A stretch of 64,000 nt of DNA from Ooceraea biroi (GCF_003672135.1 NC_039506.1:19438497-19502496), one strand, 5' to 3'; shown: positions 14,240 through 27,900, counted from the first letter of the stretch. A program made the numbers and translations. Notes: generated by a model from the sequence alone, not told the origin.

Positions 14240-15864
14240 CCAAGAGTTGTATCGTAAGCGGAAATGCACAGCGCAATGTGATTTAATCCATGCTGATGCT
14301 AAGTTTGCGAGATGAGAACTTGTTTTCGAACTCCTCATTAGTCATTAGCTCCATTCGGACGATTAGGCGATTAATCACAAAAGTTTCCGCGTAAGCAAAA
14401 ATATATTGTTCGGTCTGCATAATGCAGTATTTTATTTGATAAATCTCTTAGGAAGTTCTTTTTCGTCCATTACTCCCGGATTTAAGTGCCGCGGATAGGA
14501 AAAACTCTGATAAAATTATCATCTTTATTATGTCGTAAACAGTCGTATCGCAGAAATGCATAGATATGTATCGAACGCGGCAATCACGAAATGGTTTTTT
14601 TTCGCACAAAAATAAATCGGACAATTAAACGGATGCCTCCAATGCGTTTTGCGTAATCGAGATAACCTTTCGTGCTACGGCGTAATAATTGTTGTACACC
14701 ATATTGCCGAGAATGCTCGTTAAAGACACGGTAAACATGTCGACGTAGCTTTAATACATTATCTGTATACGCGATCACATGTACGGATAAATTAACGTAC
14801 GTAGATACAGCGTTTGCCAGCGAGCCGCTGATTCGTTGCAAGTAAGATATACTTCGACCTTGACTAATATATTCCTGGGAAATAGTTGATTCCTCTGAAT
14901 ACCATATGTACATACACAGTGACATAATCACGCGCTCGTGGCAGTTGTATTATAATTCAATTTTCACATTCTACATTGTAACAACGTATCCTATCAACGT
15001 GAGCCTCAAAGAGCAATCCAAAAGTATTAAACATTTCTTTGGAGTTTGAGAAAAATCTTTAGACCGGAGAGTACCATCAGTTATTCATCAGTCAGTCCTG
15101 ATTTTTTAAGAGTTTCGAGCATTCAGTTCCGCGTTCAAGAGAGATCATAAGAGCTAATCAGTATTGCAGAGTGAAAGTGAACCGTGCAAAGTGAACTACC
15201 ATCCTGTAATTATTCTAGTGGAAAACGAGAAACCGTTCATCTCGTACACGATATCGGATATCGGATAGATGAATCAACGAATGATCGATAGCTATGTACA
15301 CAAAGTTAGTTTATATGAACAAAACCTTTTTCATGAAGAGAGAGAACATTTAATCGACGATTTAATCAAGCAATTGATAGTGGCCATTTAAAATTAGAAG
15401 CATTCGAACATTTAGATGGTACAAAATGTTGGAATCGTTTCTCGCATCGTTCACCAATACATTTACTCTGCGTGTTTTCGCGGAGGGTGCATCGACACGA
15501 AGAATGTGAAAAGTTTCGCTCGAACTCGGCGAAAGGAAAATGAGAAAATTTAGAAAATGTCGTGCGCGTGCGTGCATCGCTGCGTTCTGGAAAGAGCGCG
15601 ATCGCTCGTCCACCCATCAGCTCAGGCGGCTGAGAACGCCAACGCTTCTGCGAGACTCGACTTCTCAGGTCTCTTGAATCTCAAATAAAACGGAGCGAGT
15701 TTCGCGTAAATTTTTCTCACGAGATGCCGATTAGTCAAGAGCGAGCGATGATCGATTTCCCGTTCTCGTCCGACTGGTTCAGATCTCGAGTTCACCAAGA
15801 ACTCGAATAGGTCTAACATATGGCGAACGATATTAAAGCAACTGTGCGGACATTCGGTACTTAC

Positions 15865-15934
15865 GACGTGTACGAGCCTTCTCCTTCTTGTTGTCGTCGG
15901 GACGCACTAGGTCACGGCACGTTTCACTGATCTT
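15865..15934 (-). CDS. Candidate short coding exon, unidentified
   Basis: A 70-bp stretch between an acceptor (CTCGACGTTTCAG) and a consensus donor (GTAAGT). In the frame entered at phase 0 it encodes 23 residues, KISETCRDLVRPDDNKKEKA plus RTR, with coding-like position bias; one other frame stops at once. The peptide is strongly charged. It sits at the edge of a GC-rich patch. A 5' UTR exon is an alternative. Confidence 0.25.
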
Positions 15935-17010
15935 CTGAAACGTCGAGGTGGTGTACGATACGTGTGGTCATGTACGAGAGTATACGTGGATATTACATGT
16001 ATATCCGTGACTGCTGACGCGCGGTGACCGCGTCTACTTATTGCACCCGGTCGCTCTGAAGCCCGCACTTGCACGTGCCGCTTTTTACGATGAAACGAAA
16101 AATCGCGTCGAGAACTCACGCGGGAGGAAACCGGGCTCTTCGTTCTCGAACGTCACCAGAAACGAAAATGCGTGCGTAGCTCGGAGGAACAGCGCCAACT
16201 ACTCGTCGCTTTTCGCGTCCGCGTGCGAGTGAGCCGCGAAAGACCAGCCGTATGCTCGGCGCCCGCCCGTCGTCGCTCGATCGGCTGACGCGCAGCTTCG
16301 AACCGCTTCGAAACCGGAAGCAACTTGGTATCACGAGCCGACGTACCGACCTCCTCTCTCGATGGTCCGTCGGTCCAACGAGCTGCCGCTTCGCAGTCCC
16401 GGGCTCGTCGAGGGAACCGAGAAAAGGAACGCTCGGTTCGGTTTCTCGTCGTGGATAAGACGCGCGCAAGAAATAACGTACGTGTGTGCTGACCGGAACG
16501 TATAAGTCAGTTTACACGTTAACGACACTACGAGTCGCCGCGGCGGACCAGCTGATACTGACAGCGATCCGCAAGCTCGAGCGCGTACGCACCTCTCGGC
16601 CCTCACTACGACGGCGCGAGTTCTCCCTCTTTCGAGACGATTCTCGCTTCCGACTACGATCGCCGTCCCCGCGTACGGCGCCTACACACAAATACACACG
16701 CACTCCCGCAGGTTACAAATGCGTCGATCTGATCCGATCCGATCCCGGTTCGTTGTATGTTTCGGTCCACGACGAGCCGCACGACAGAGAGACGCGCGTA
16801 ACGAGAATCCGCGAGTGAAGCTCCAACATTGTCCTGACGGTCTGGCATCGACTCTGCCGTTCATGGGATACGCGAAGACGGAGCCCGAAAGAGAGAGCGG
16901 CCTGTTGCGCGATCGATCGGTGCGATTTCCATCTCACCGAGCATCTTCCTTTCTTTTCTTCCATTTTCCATCTTCTTCTTCTGCTTTCTGACCCCCCCCC
17001 CCCGCCGGAG
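15900..17010. promoter_or_regulatory. GC- and CG-rich patch, probable transcription start region
   Basis: GC and CG content rise sharply here compared with both flanks. Many overlapping open frames result from the composition and none stands out as coding. The patch ends at a run of 12 C (16992-17003). Minus-strand candidate exons flank it at 15865-15934 and 17057-17165. Promoter or 5' UTR is the likely reading; the direction of transcription is not settled. Confidence 0.35.
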
Positions 17011-17056
17011 AGTACACATATCGTATAGATATTGAAAAACAAGAAATGTTGCATAC

Positions 17057-17165
17057 CTTCTAAAGTTCGAGTCTTTTTGTGCGCGCTGTTACATGATGCC
17101 TTGTCAAATGAGACTACAATATCCTCTATTGTAATAATTTTATGATACGAGGCAAGCATTACGCA
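17057..17165 (-). CDS. Candidate internal coding exon, unidentified
   Basis: Bounded by an acceptor (TTACCTTGCAG) and a donor (GAAG then GTATGC). The 109 bp has one open frame only, which enters in phase 0 and leaves in phase 1. The peptide runs CVMLASYHKIITIEDIVVSF and then DKASCNSAHKKTRTLE. First codon positions are purine-rich. It lies just upstream, in transcription sense, of the GC-rich patch at 15.9-17.0 kb. The candidate exon at 15865-15934 cannot follow it directly because the phases disagree. No homologue is recognised. Confidence 0.25.
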
Positions 17166-18944
17166 CTGCAAGGTAATTTTGGCGGCGTTCCGATTCTAGT
17201 TCTTACGTAAAAGTCGGATCAATTACTTGTGTCTACACAAGTAGGACAACTTGAACTCATTAAGCGGCCTTACATTTGTCCTCTTTATCCTGACTGTTAT
17301 TGAAAATTGTTACGAATCTCGAATAGTATCAGCTCTTCTCGATTCTACATGGCGCGACAATTCCACACTCGGAAGTATACCTGCCATTTCCAATAGCTTC
17401 TAGAAACGGCGAGTCTATAGACATTGATATTAGATAAGAGTTTACAGCTATCTCAAGTTTCCCGTAACTTGTAGGCTAAATACGTTCTTCCGCACTCGAA
17501 GAACTACTTTATGTTATCATATCTTCCAGATTTTCATCGAATTGTCGTCTTTTTAAATGTGCACCGTTTTAATTGCAATGATACTTAGAATACAGAAGTG
17601 CTACAAAATGTGGAAAAAATAATTAATATCAAAGCGCTTAATAACAATTTCCATTTGATATATGTAATTAATATTAAATGGATATTTTCGAAAATATTTT
17701 TTGTGTAACGCGTTAATAAGATAATGATATAGATAAATATAAGATATAAATATACGACACAGAGTGAATCTCCTAATGTTTCTATCTAAAGTACTTTTAT
17801 AGTTCTTAATGTGTCATGTCTTTGTAAAGAAAGTGTCTCCAAAGAGGCAAGAAGAGATAGGTGATAGAAAAAGGGAGATATAAATTTCGCAGTTGGAATA
17901 TCGAATCAAATACATTTCAAACTCTACTTTTAATTTTACTTTTAGTAAAATAAATTAGTCACGTAGTTTCATGTATTCTGTAAAAAGTTCATATAAAAAG
18001 CATTAATAACAGTACGGTTAATAGCTCGATTACTTGGATAATACTCGAGTATTTTATTGTGATGTTACTTGCGTTGATACTTCTGAATTCGAGCAACAGG
18101 CGGGCAAGAAATTCTTTCTGTTACAGTATCGTAAAGTCCGCAATAAACTTGGGAACAAGGCAATGAATGGAATGAATAAAATGTTCAAAAGATTGAACTT
18201 AGGAATATACATACTTTGAATGCAAGCATTTACTTTGATATGAAACTGGGACTAAAAATTTAATATTAAAGTTACATCATTAAACGCATATAAATGAAAA
18301 CAAGATGTATATTTGCGCGATTTAAGTATATACATACTTCCATCCATAAAAATATTTTATCGTAATTACGATTCGGTCAAAACTTCAAATAGATTTCTCG
18401 AGCAAACACTTGTACGATGCATTTTGTTATTAGTGTGTTGATACGAGGCTAATAAGCGCAAATGGATATTTACGATAAAGGGAAGGCACAAAAGCACACG
18501 AAACGGAATTGTATTTAGGAGAATGGCGCGCAAATGGAACATTATAAAAATAAGGCCCTATGAAAGCAAATCGCGGTTGTGCTATCGCGAGATGCCGCAT
18601 AACGGATGTTAATTTAGCCTGGTCAGGCTTCATTGATATATCTTCGAAGAAAATCCTAAGAATGACGCGAAGCGCAAAACAATCCTCAGGGTAAATACGG
18701 CGTGACTACGAAACCATCCGCGGGAAAAACTCTTCTCTCGGCAGGGTTTCAAAGACATTTTTAGGTCAAACAGTTATTGCAGGTTATTGACTCGACATGA
18801 GATCGTTACTTTCACGTCATAGTGTTGGTCGTGCTTTTAAATCAAAGCAGCGGTTAATCTATTCTCGGACGCGCTATACCACCGACGTAACAATCCTGCT
18901 ATTCATCGTTAGGCAAAGAATGTAAGGAAGGGATAATAAATTTT

Positions 18945-19226
18945 TTAGATGTCCACAGGTCGATGCATCCAGTATGTCTTCGCATGAAAGAAGGGTTTGT
19001 AAAAAGGATCCTCGAGAATCTTCTCAAGCGTAATCATATAGTGGACCAAATTAATTTTGCTAAGGTCATTCGTCAAATATTGCTTTAGTATAATCCTAAA
19101 CTGCCGTAAACTCATTTCCACTTGAGTTAAGTTTAGACGCATGTATTCAATTTGTAATTTACACGATACCGGACAGCGCAAGATAGGATTACACCTACGA
19201 CACGGTAACTTTGCACCGGAGTTCAC
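18945..19226 (-). CDS. Open frame ending in TAA, possible terminal exon, unidentified
   Basis: A minus-strand frame open for about 110 codons (upstream limit near 19260) ends at 18945. It includes a Cys-rich part (LPCRRCNPILRCPVSCK) and a longer, helix-like part (VEMSLRQFRIILKQYL, YMITLEKILEDPFYKPFF). A possible acceptor, TTATCCAG, lies near 19245. Random frames of this length are expected several times in a window of this size, and codon-position bias is weak, so this is a lead only. Confidence 0.15.
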   Translation of the reverse strand: MNSGAKLPCRRCNPILRCPVSCKLQIEYMRLNLTQVEMSLRQFRIILKQYLTNDLSKINLVHYMITLEKILEDPFYKPFFHAKTYWMHRPVDI

Positions 19227-19499
19227 AAAGCTTTCAGAAACTGGATAATATTCAAGAAAGCTTCAGGTTAAATCGTTAGTTTCAATTTCGGTATCCATAT
19301 CGTTTTTGCTCATCTTGGATGCATTCTTTCTTCAGAAACAAAACTAATGCCGCTATTACGATTTCATCCACGTTTTTACGAAAGATAATTTCAAGTATCA
19401 CTCATCGTAAGCGAATCGTCCCAACGTTAAGTTCCTTTTCCAATTAATCCAACGCTCTATAACTCACCATATACTATATACAATTTAAAAGACAAAATC

Positions 19500-20110
19500 T
19501 GAGCGACGAACACCGGACATATCAACGACTCTTCTATTCAGTCGCGCCGTGCGCTATGTGCACGAACGTACACCAGGAGACTACGAGAGATCGGATGAGC
19601 GTCGTCCGCTTGGATAGCGCAAGCTAAGTGAAGGTGTCGATGACGTAATGCGCACAGCGGCAACTGTGATCCGCGTGGTGAAGTGGAGAGTTACTTGCGA
19701 CTTACGGTGTGTATAGAGAGCGAGAGTGAGAAAGATATCAAGAGAGACGAGGAGCATGGGAGTGCTCACAAGCGCAACGACGTGCAACGCTGCGCTGCAT
19801 TGCGCCGTCGTTGCAGCGACCGTCAAGGACGTTTGCGCTCAGTTTGCTGCACCAAGAGAAAGAAAATGTTGGAGCGAGCGAGCGAGAGAAGAACGCGACA
19901 GTGTAATACAAGTGAAAGAGGGAGAGACGCGAGCGTAGATATGAGGAAAAAGAGAGTGCGAGGAACTCGAACGCACGTTTCCCGCAAGAGTTCCTTCTCT
20001 GTCGTGCACTCGCGGAATCGACGAATTCGATTCTCTTGATCTGGCCTCGAGCGGCCTTGAATATGTCGCCGGTGATTCTTGTAGTGCAATGTAGTGCGAG
20101 ATCAATTTCC
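19500..20110. promoter_or_regulatory. GC-rich, GAGA-motif-rich patch, possible promoter or 5' UTR
   Basis: The plus strand is rich in GAGAG, GAGCGAGCGAGCGAG and GAAAG motifs between 19715 and 19970, set in a locally GC-rich segment with many CG. A donor-like GTAAGA occurs near 20112. No coding frame is supported on either strand. The pattern fits a plus-strand transcription start region (inference). Confidence 0.28.
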
Positions 20111-23100
20111 AGTAAGATCAGTCTCTACGAGTCTTACAACTCACGGTGTAGTTTTCTACAGTATTTAAAATTCCGTTCCATCTTACGTAGACTAACATGA
20201 TGTCAAAACGATAACGTTGCGTCCAACGCTATTAAACATGAATAAAATTGCATCTGTCATTTTGTTTTGCTCTTTTATTCCGTTATGCAGTGTTATCCTT
20301 TTTCCATCCATCTCGTTATGCAATCGTTACTGTATTATCGAAATATGCAATATGCACGCGTATCTTCGGCACATGTTATTTGTCATTTACGAGGTAGCAA
20401 TTTCTGGCATGAGAAAGATAAGTTTCATCGTTTGCAGAAATGGCTTTTGTCTTCACTCGTTATACAGTTGGACAGCGACAAAATTACACGTGCCGCGATC
20501 CTTCGCGGCAAACGCCGTTGGCGACGCGCAATTTCTTAAAACTCTACGAAGGCAGCCTACCGGGGCATTCTCGCGGGCTCGCAGCCCACTTTTACTTCGT
20601 TAGAAAAGTCTGGCGTGTATATCAAGGCCATCGGGTCTATCGATCAAAGCCGCAAATACGGGCCTCTCTAATAACGCGGAAAAGGGCGATCCTTCTCATC
20701 AGACCAATCGTAATAGTACTTGATATGCGCGGTCAATTCGTGTTCATTTCGTAGCATGTTTTTTCTGTAATACAAAGCTCCCCAAATTATCCAGTCTTAC
20801 GCCCCTCGTGATATTTCAGAAAGTTTCTGCTTTCTTTAATAAAGTGTCAAAGCAGAATTAACATTTGGAAATCACGGCGGAAAATTCTCACGATCAAACT
20901 CTGCCGCTTTAGAAATACCTATAGCCGAAAACAGTTAACTTTGGAAACTTCTCTTCCAAGAGGTAAACGTTTTACATATTTTCGTCCAACGTAATTCCAT
21001 CGCGTAATTCTATTCGTGGAAGAATCCACCATGCAAAAAAATCGCGCGACAGCTGTGGAACAGTCTGTATACGTCTATCCAGCGCTGTTCGATAAACAGA
21101 AATGAGAGAGACGGTTGCGGTACTAGCATAGGCACATAGGTCAATCGGTTACGGGTATGCCGGTGAAATGATCGATACGGCACTTAAGCGGCGCGGGAGC
21201 GGGATCAATGTACCGACCGCGTCTCGCGTAAATGCACTCTCAATTCGTATGACAACTCGAGACCGACAAACTAAACGCGACCGAATCAACCGAATTATGT
21301 CGGATAATGTCGAAATGGTTCGACATCGTCGTCGTCGCCGCGCACTTGTGCTCGCAATTACGTTTCGCAAGCGCGGTGCTGCATTGTCTAGACCGGTGCA
21401 CCGTGGAGATCGTTTGCAACATCAAGTTTTTAGCAGTCGAGAGTACCTACGAAAAGGAAGAGAGAGAGAGATAGAGATTGACAGTGAAGTGTGCGCGGTG
21501 CTTTCAGCAGGAACGCGAAGAACGCTTATCCAACTGACAACGGCAACGAACAGATGTAACGGTTGCAAGCGGTTGGGAAAAAGTTTTACATAATGTATAA
21601 CAGTCGGTGCTACTTCTCTCGGCCGTACGAGCGCGGTCGTCAGCTAAATCAATAATCCGCACGGCCGCAGCTTGATCGAGCGTTTCATCGTTCGCAGGAT
21701 GTATATTGTTTCTGTAACTACGCCGTGTCGTCGGAGTGATCTGTGCAGATCATTTCGGATTGACCGTGCTTCCCCATTCTTCGAGGAATTTGGAATCAAG
21801 TTTCGATTAACGCGAATTTGAGTGAAAAACTACTGTACTTGACCGATACATCCACGACGCATAATGTCAATGCGATCATATCTGCCAAATACTGCTTTTA
21901 TTAAAATCAGATTTATCGGATAGCTGCGATATTTATGACATATTTGATGTTTAATGTTAAACTTAACGTTAAACCAATTCAGGCGTGTAACCTACGCTAC
22001 TTTGCGTAAGATAATCCTATAAATTGTGAACATTTACGGTAGGTGAGACAATCTTGCACAACCACGCGGCGTAAGCGGGAATGTAATGTAAGGAGCGATG
22101 ATAAGCAAGTGTGTGTATTTCACCTGGTTTAAAGCGATTGAATCGTTATTTTAATAGATAATGTCGTATGACGTTGGAATCTCAGAAAAAAGATTCGATT
22201 GCAAAATGATAGACTGTGCGTACTTTTATAACCGTGTTATTACAGTAAGTAATGATACGAGCACAAAACATGTATGTACGAATAACTAATCGTTTACATT
22301 AGCAATACCGCACTTAAAAACGATAATTTTATTACGAGATTTAAGTAAGTATATGAAGTACTTTTTAATATAAATTGAAATCATATAATTGTGTGGAAAC
22401 AATAATCAAAGTTCCTCTTCGGATATTTACTCGATAAAGTTTTTCTGAAGACGCAGGTACCCTCTCGAGATTGAAGTACTTGGAACACGTAATGTGCAAC
22501 ACCGCTCTTACCAGTTTCCACTTCATCATGGTTACCGGGGCAACGAGGACTATGACCTTTCTTCAGAAGGTCACCCACGATCGATTAAATATGTATCGCT
22601 TGGCTTTTACGAGGTCATGATATGCTGGAATTTTCAGAGTTTTGGTATAAAGAGCGGATGCGATATTTTTACTAAACTGATAAGAAATATGTTAGATTAT
22701 GCAGATCTCAAATGCGTTTCCTAATTCCCAAAGTCATAGTTACATTTACATGAAATTAATGTACATAACTATTTCTGCTCTAATATAAAGTTATAAACAT
22801 TGTCATCTTTTTGCATAATTATAATAAAAATGAGAAAGATAGTAAGAAATAGCTTATTTTTATCGCAGAAATCAAGGATTAAATCGCGCATATTCGTATG
22901 AGTACGATCTTGCTTGGAATCTCGACTTCCTATTCACATACGAGACTCAAGTTTGCCATGGTTCTCTCTCTCTCTGCACAGGTTGCAGATTTCACATAAA
23001 TGCCGACGCTAGAAGGATATGGAGGCTCGTCTCAAGGATATCCTCGCAATTGCATTCGCCGCTGCGCGGCAAGACACCGCGTTCTCCCTTATCGTTTCTA

Positions 23101-23530
23101 ACAAAGATCCGCTCGCTTATCGCCACGTTATTCTATCACAAGGAGCTGAATAACAAAAATGCTTCAATCAGCTCAAGTTGACCTCTTGACATAAGCGGCT
23201 GCGGATGTCACCCACGATAACGAGTTTAGTTAATTACGGAAAGTTATATACGCGTGCTAACGCCCTGGAAATTACACATTTACGCGATATCCGAAACTAT
23301 CAAAGACTAATTTAAATTACTTTAACCGACGTGTCGGAATCGTTAACAATCATCCGTCGAAATTTAATTCGGTGGTAACGCAACATCGTATAGTAGCAAA
23401 ACAGCTTAAGTTGATTTCGATGTACCAAAATATACATCATAAAAAATGTTGCGGGACAGATTATATACATGGATGAATGAACGATACGTCAAAATGTACG
23501 TTTTTCCTTTCATCGCTGCGATCGATTTAC

Positions 23531-23597
23531 CTGCATCGATGGTGCGACGCCACGATTCTTCGTACAACACCTGTTGCTGATATGTTGTGTAACTTTC
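23531..23597 (-). CDS. Candidate short internal exon, unidentified
   Basis: A 67-bp stretch between CGCTTCAG and a strong donor, CAG followed by GTAAAT. All three frames are open; the most protein-like reads ESYTTYQQQVLYEESWRRTI then DA, entering in phase 0 and leaving in phase 1. Support rests mainly on the paired splice sites. Confidence 0.18.
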
Positions 23598-24694
23598 CTG
23601 AAGCGCGTACCGACTAACTCGCCTCACATGGATTATCGAGCAATAGCTTAATTCTCGTATTTTATTTTTGGTACCCCAGCCACGACGTGTAAAAATTACA
23701 ATGCATAATATTCCATTTTATGTACGATAAAAGCTTTTAAACGCTTATCGTTAGAACCACCGTCTTTTATCGTAAAACATTATGTAGAGACATCAAGACG
23801 TCTTTATTTTACACAGCAGTAAACAACTGCGATATATGGTAAAGAATGTTACGCAGATTGGTGCTCGTGCGATTAAGAAACGGAATAACATCGTGGTCAA
23901 ACCACTGTGACCGATAACGTTATTAGACACCGGCAGGAAGGAAGACTGCTAACTGCACAGCAAGACTTCCTCAATTGATAAAGCGTCGGTATGCGTGAAA
24001 AAGTTTCCTGGAAGCTTATAAAATATGTATAAAAAGTAAATATTTCTCTCTTATACATTTAAAATTATACGAGTTGAATTGCCGAATATTGTGCAAGATA
24101 TAATTTTACTATTCAATTGTCACAGTAAAAAAAAAGTATATCCTTGATGAGGATTCGGATTTATAAATTTATTCAAGCATTATCTCGTAGCAAATTATAT
24201 CGTGTTTTATTATTTCACATCGCAGAATATAATCGAATCAGTTTTATTCACAAAACATGTGCCAACTAAATGTCAACGCAGGTTTAGCCATTGCGTGAGA
24301 GAATGTCAGGCAACGTACAAATGTTACGCCGCTTGCTTACGCGAATAGTTTCTAAACTGACCACATTAAAGTAGTCAAAGTAATAATATTCTATTTCACT
24401 AAAAGTCAGTGTACACTGTTACAGACTTAAACGTGTCAATTACAGTCTGATTATCAATCTAAGGGATAGATTGATCGAACTCGTAGATGAACGTGAGTGT
24501 AACAGTATACGTGCATAATGCGTGTGCACTTTTGTCCAATAAAACGACATGTCAGGTTGTATGCTGCCTCACAAGCGATAAATGCTGCGATGCAAATATA
24601 AATTGAGCGCTATAAAAGAATAAAAAAAAAGATAACGAAACGATATATCGACGTGATGTAGCAGAAAATAAAAATCGATTTTCCTGTCACTTAC

Positions 24695-24977
24695 GGCCTT
24701 CCAGTGTTTGAAACTGGTGAAAACCGACCTCTCGGCTTTTGCATCCAGAATCAGGGTGTGGTAAGTAACGCACAAGGTTGACTACATTCACGCTGGCGCC
24801 ATTATCTACCCGCTCGAACGAATTGTTGAAGGAACAGGTCTTAAAATTGTCCCCGTTCCTATCGAAAGTCACATTCTCGACACTTTGCCAACACGTGCAC
24901 CTTTTACAATCCGCTTTGTAGTTATATTTTCGTAGAAAAACTCGTGCAATTTGCACGAGAAATGTTGCTATCGTCAT
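24695..24977 (-). CDS. Candidate cysteine-rich coding exon, unidentified
   Basis: Reading from about 24920 down to a consensus donor (GTAAGT, exon end at 24695), the frame shows coding-like position bias. It encodes a Cys-rich segment including CKRCTCWQSVENVTF, FKTCSFNNSFERVDN and VRYLPHPDSGCKSREVGF, with two NxT/NxS-type sites, as in an extracellular domain. An ATG at 24977 precedes a short apolar run (TIATFLVQIARVFL) that could be a poor signal peptide. The frame stays open further upstream into AT-rich DNA, so the true 5' border, either an acceptor near 24920 or the ATG, is unresolved. It ends in phase 1. I do not recognise the family. Confidence 0.33.
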
Positions 24978-27900
24978 AATGTGTATGTAGCGAAGAATAG
25001 CAATTTCTATTAATAAAATGACTATATTTATATGAAAGCGTGTTCAACTTCGTTGACAGAGTTAATCCTTCATCCAATCGTAAATTATGGAAAAATACGT
25101 AGGCTGTACCCCGTATCCCGTTTTGCGAGGCAGACGCGTAGATGTAAAACAGATAATCGGACAAGAATGCGAAACAGTTTCGTAATGTCGCAAACCGGGA
25201 TGGTGACCTTGTCTTACTGGCCCGGGATCGATGAGGACTCTTAAAAAATTGAGCGTCGCATCTAGTGGGATTTATCGTACGCCGTCACCTGGGTATAATT
25301 GCGTTTCTCAGGTATAATAGTGGAGCGAAATAAACATCGCTCGATACCTGTTCGCGGCAGTCCTAAGGAAGCCTGAATAAATATTTCAAGGAAAACGCCA
25401 CTATCGATTTCGTGCATCACGTTCGATGTGACTGTCCGTTCGAGATAGAGCTCAGAAGAAGACGCGATGGATGGATTATGCGCGCGCGCGAATATGCCGG
25501 AGCTTAACGAGAATAATCTCTTTTATACCACGCTGTAGGCCATCTCATACAACTTGACAGGCTGATTATAGAACGAATGCATTGATGAAAAGTGACAAGC
25601 TTTGTTCTACTGTGCGTCAAGTAGTTTGACAACGTAATTGCGAGTTCCATTGTCAATTGTATTGCGCGACTACCAATTGAAAATCTTATTTATTACGTTA
25701 ATTCACAGCTGTGTGCTTCAGTCGGGAGAAAGTCGGCCCGGTAATTTATACGCGATAGAGCCAGGCTCATTTGTCCGAACGATACCGTCTAAAGCTAGTT
25801 TTATCTTTGGGATAAGAGAAACAAGAGACACCTAATGCTTTAATGTTACGTCACCGTAATCACAGGAATAGAGGCATCCATTCGTCAGAAACGAGCACCA
25901 TTCATCAGAATTGGCGTGCATCGAGCATCAGACGCAAGGTTTCGCCAAATATTACGTTATACGTGAAGTATGTCCGTCGGCATTACGAAAATGCCTCGGG
26001 CTCCTAGATGTTGCCGGAGTAAAAGCCACGCCAACGGTATAAACTGGCAAATCGCTAAGCACGCGCGCGCGCGGGCGCGGATGATGTTGCTATAATGTCA
26101 AGAGCAACCGGTATAACAACACTCGGCATACACATGTATACCGCGCGACAGCTTGCGCTGCTCTTCTGCATATTTAGGATGTGGCTGGAAACATTCGCGA
26201 CACGCGAGTGCGGTTTTCTACGCGCGGGATATGAAACAACGCGCTTCTATGCGCTCGCGCGTTACGTCGCGCGAGGGAGATTGCTAATCACGTACCTTCG
26301 TTGACCAAACGCAAGAAAAACGGAAGACTCTGATGAAGAAAGATGACGATTACGAACTACCGGAAGCATGAGGTATTCATTTATTTTCGTCGAGCAGGTC
26401 GTAAATTGATTCGACAACACGCTAGCTGTTAATTATTTACAGAGATAAATAGCATTAAGACTTGTGGAATCCTATATTTTTCGCTATACTTTCTACTACC
26501 AATCTGTGTCACACCAATCTATTATAGTGTAATGTACACGTTAATTGGCCTCTCTTGATAGATAATTTGGCGACTACACCTTCCAAGTTAACTCATTTAG
26601 TTTTTCCGTTTGTACTTTTACGTAGTTATGATTATAACTATATTTTTCAATCATATACAAATGACACACACAAGGGTTTAGCCAGGCACGTACATTATAC
26701 GTACGTATCATCAGGCCAAATGACAGCAATAAATTAATGATACCAAAGCGTGTAGTTAATGATAACGTCGCAACAGCTGCAGTATCTTGACGAAAATTAT
26801 ATTGACGCGAACAGCGTGTCATTCCATTACCAAGTATTGACAGAAATCATTGGGTACGACAAATACAATATGAAGTAAATCAGAGATCGACGTCAGTAGC
26901 ACACATTTTCGATAACGAGCATATTGTAGTAACACCTGTGCATGTGCAAGCATTGCGCAAATGATCGCAATCAATATCAACAAAAATGCATATACTGCTT
27001 AATTGACATAAACGTGCGCGAGTGCATACGTACGTGTACTTATTACGCATTGTGATAAAAAAGATTGATATAAAAATATATAGAATTTATCTGAATGTTA
27101 TATTGCTCTATTGTTTTATCTGCCACGTTAGATCTCGTGTTCAGTAAATATGCGTCATATGCGTGCTGTCTCATATTTTAGCAAAACTTTTATAATTAGC
27201 CTTTAGAAAATGCACTCTACCTCATCTTTTAAACGAATATCCCCAAAATACTATCAAAAATTTTTTACGTTACCGCATATACTGCATTCGTGACCAACAT
27301 TTCCGACCTAATTCTATTCGTTGTGACCGACGTTATCATTTTCTGGCACATAACGACATCCTGGCGGTATTGTCGTAGCTTCCTGACGCGCCGTGCTTTT
27401 CACATTAGCGGGCGCCGATGGCCATCATCGAGATATGTTGTTTCACGGAATGTTACATAAACGTACATTAATGCATAGAAGCAACATGTTAAATATCAGT
27501 GAATTAAATCACATGATCCTAACTACTTTATTCTATAAAAATGATAGAATAAAAGTAACGAATAGAAATATAATTGGACATTTTATGAAAACTATATTAA
27601 ATGTTAAAAAAAATGCATACATAGTTAGAAAAGAACTATTATTTTCAAAGGAGAATATCGTTTGACAAGTTGGATAAGGCGGCTTGGTATCACCGTACGA
27701 ATTTCAACAATGTCATACGCATTATCGACTAAGAGCGGAGACGTGGCGATTATATCTGTGCGAACGTAACAATTACGACATAGAATTCCTTTTAAGGATT
27801 CGCTTTCGTGATTCACACTAAATATACAGAACATGTTGCGCTCATCTTTTGCCGCGAAAGCTTATAACAGAACAGGAGAAAGAGACTTTCTAAGGAAGGA

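Larger units (their letters stand above)
8800..15860. other. Gene-free stretch with repeats
   Basis: Contains the 13-G run, the spaced repeat module at 12.35-12.78 kb and the GA/TC pair at 14.0-14.2 kb. A purine-rich segment at 9750-9860 ends at a donor-like CAC followed by GTAAGT, but coding sense there is undecided. No recognisable gene. Confidence 0.45.

Noticed and set aside
16116..16469. 117-codon minus-strand frame in the 16-kb GC-rich patch
   Set aside because: Arg- and Ser-rich translation in several overlapping frames is what CG-rich non-coding DNA gives; no splice sites fit.
21168..21593. 141-codon plus-strand frame rich in Arg
   Set aside because: No motifs, no codon-position bias, and overlapping minus-strand frames of similar quality.
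22381..22578. Minus-strand frame with GHSPRCPGNHDEVETGKSG
   Set aside because: Protein-like in part, but no start codon, no flanking splice sites of quality and no family match.
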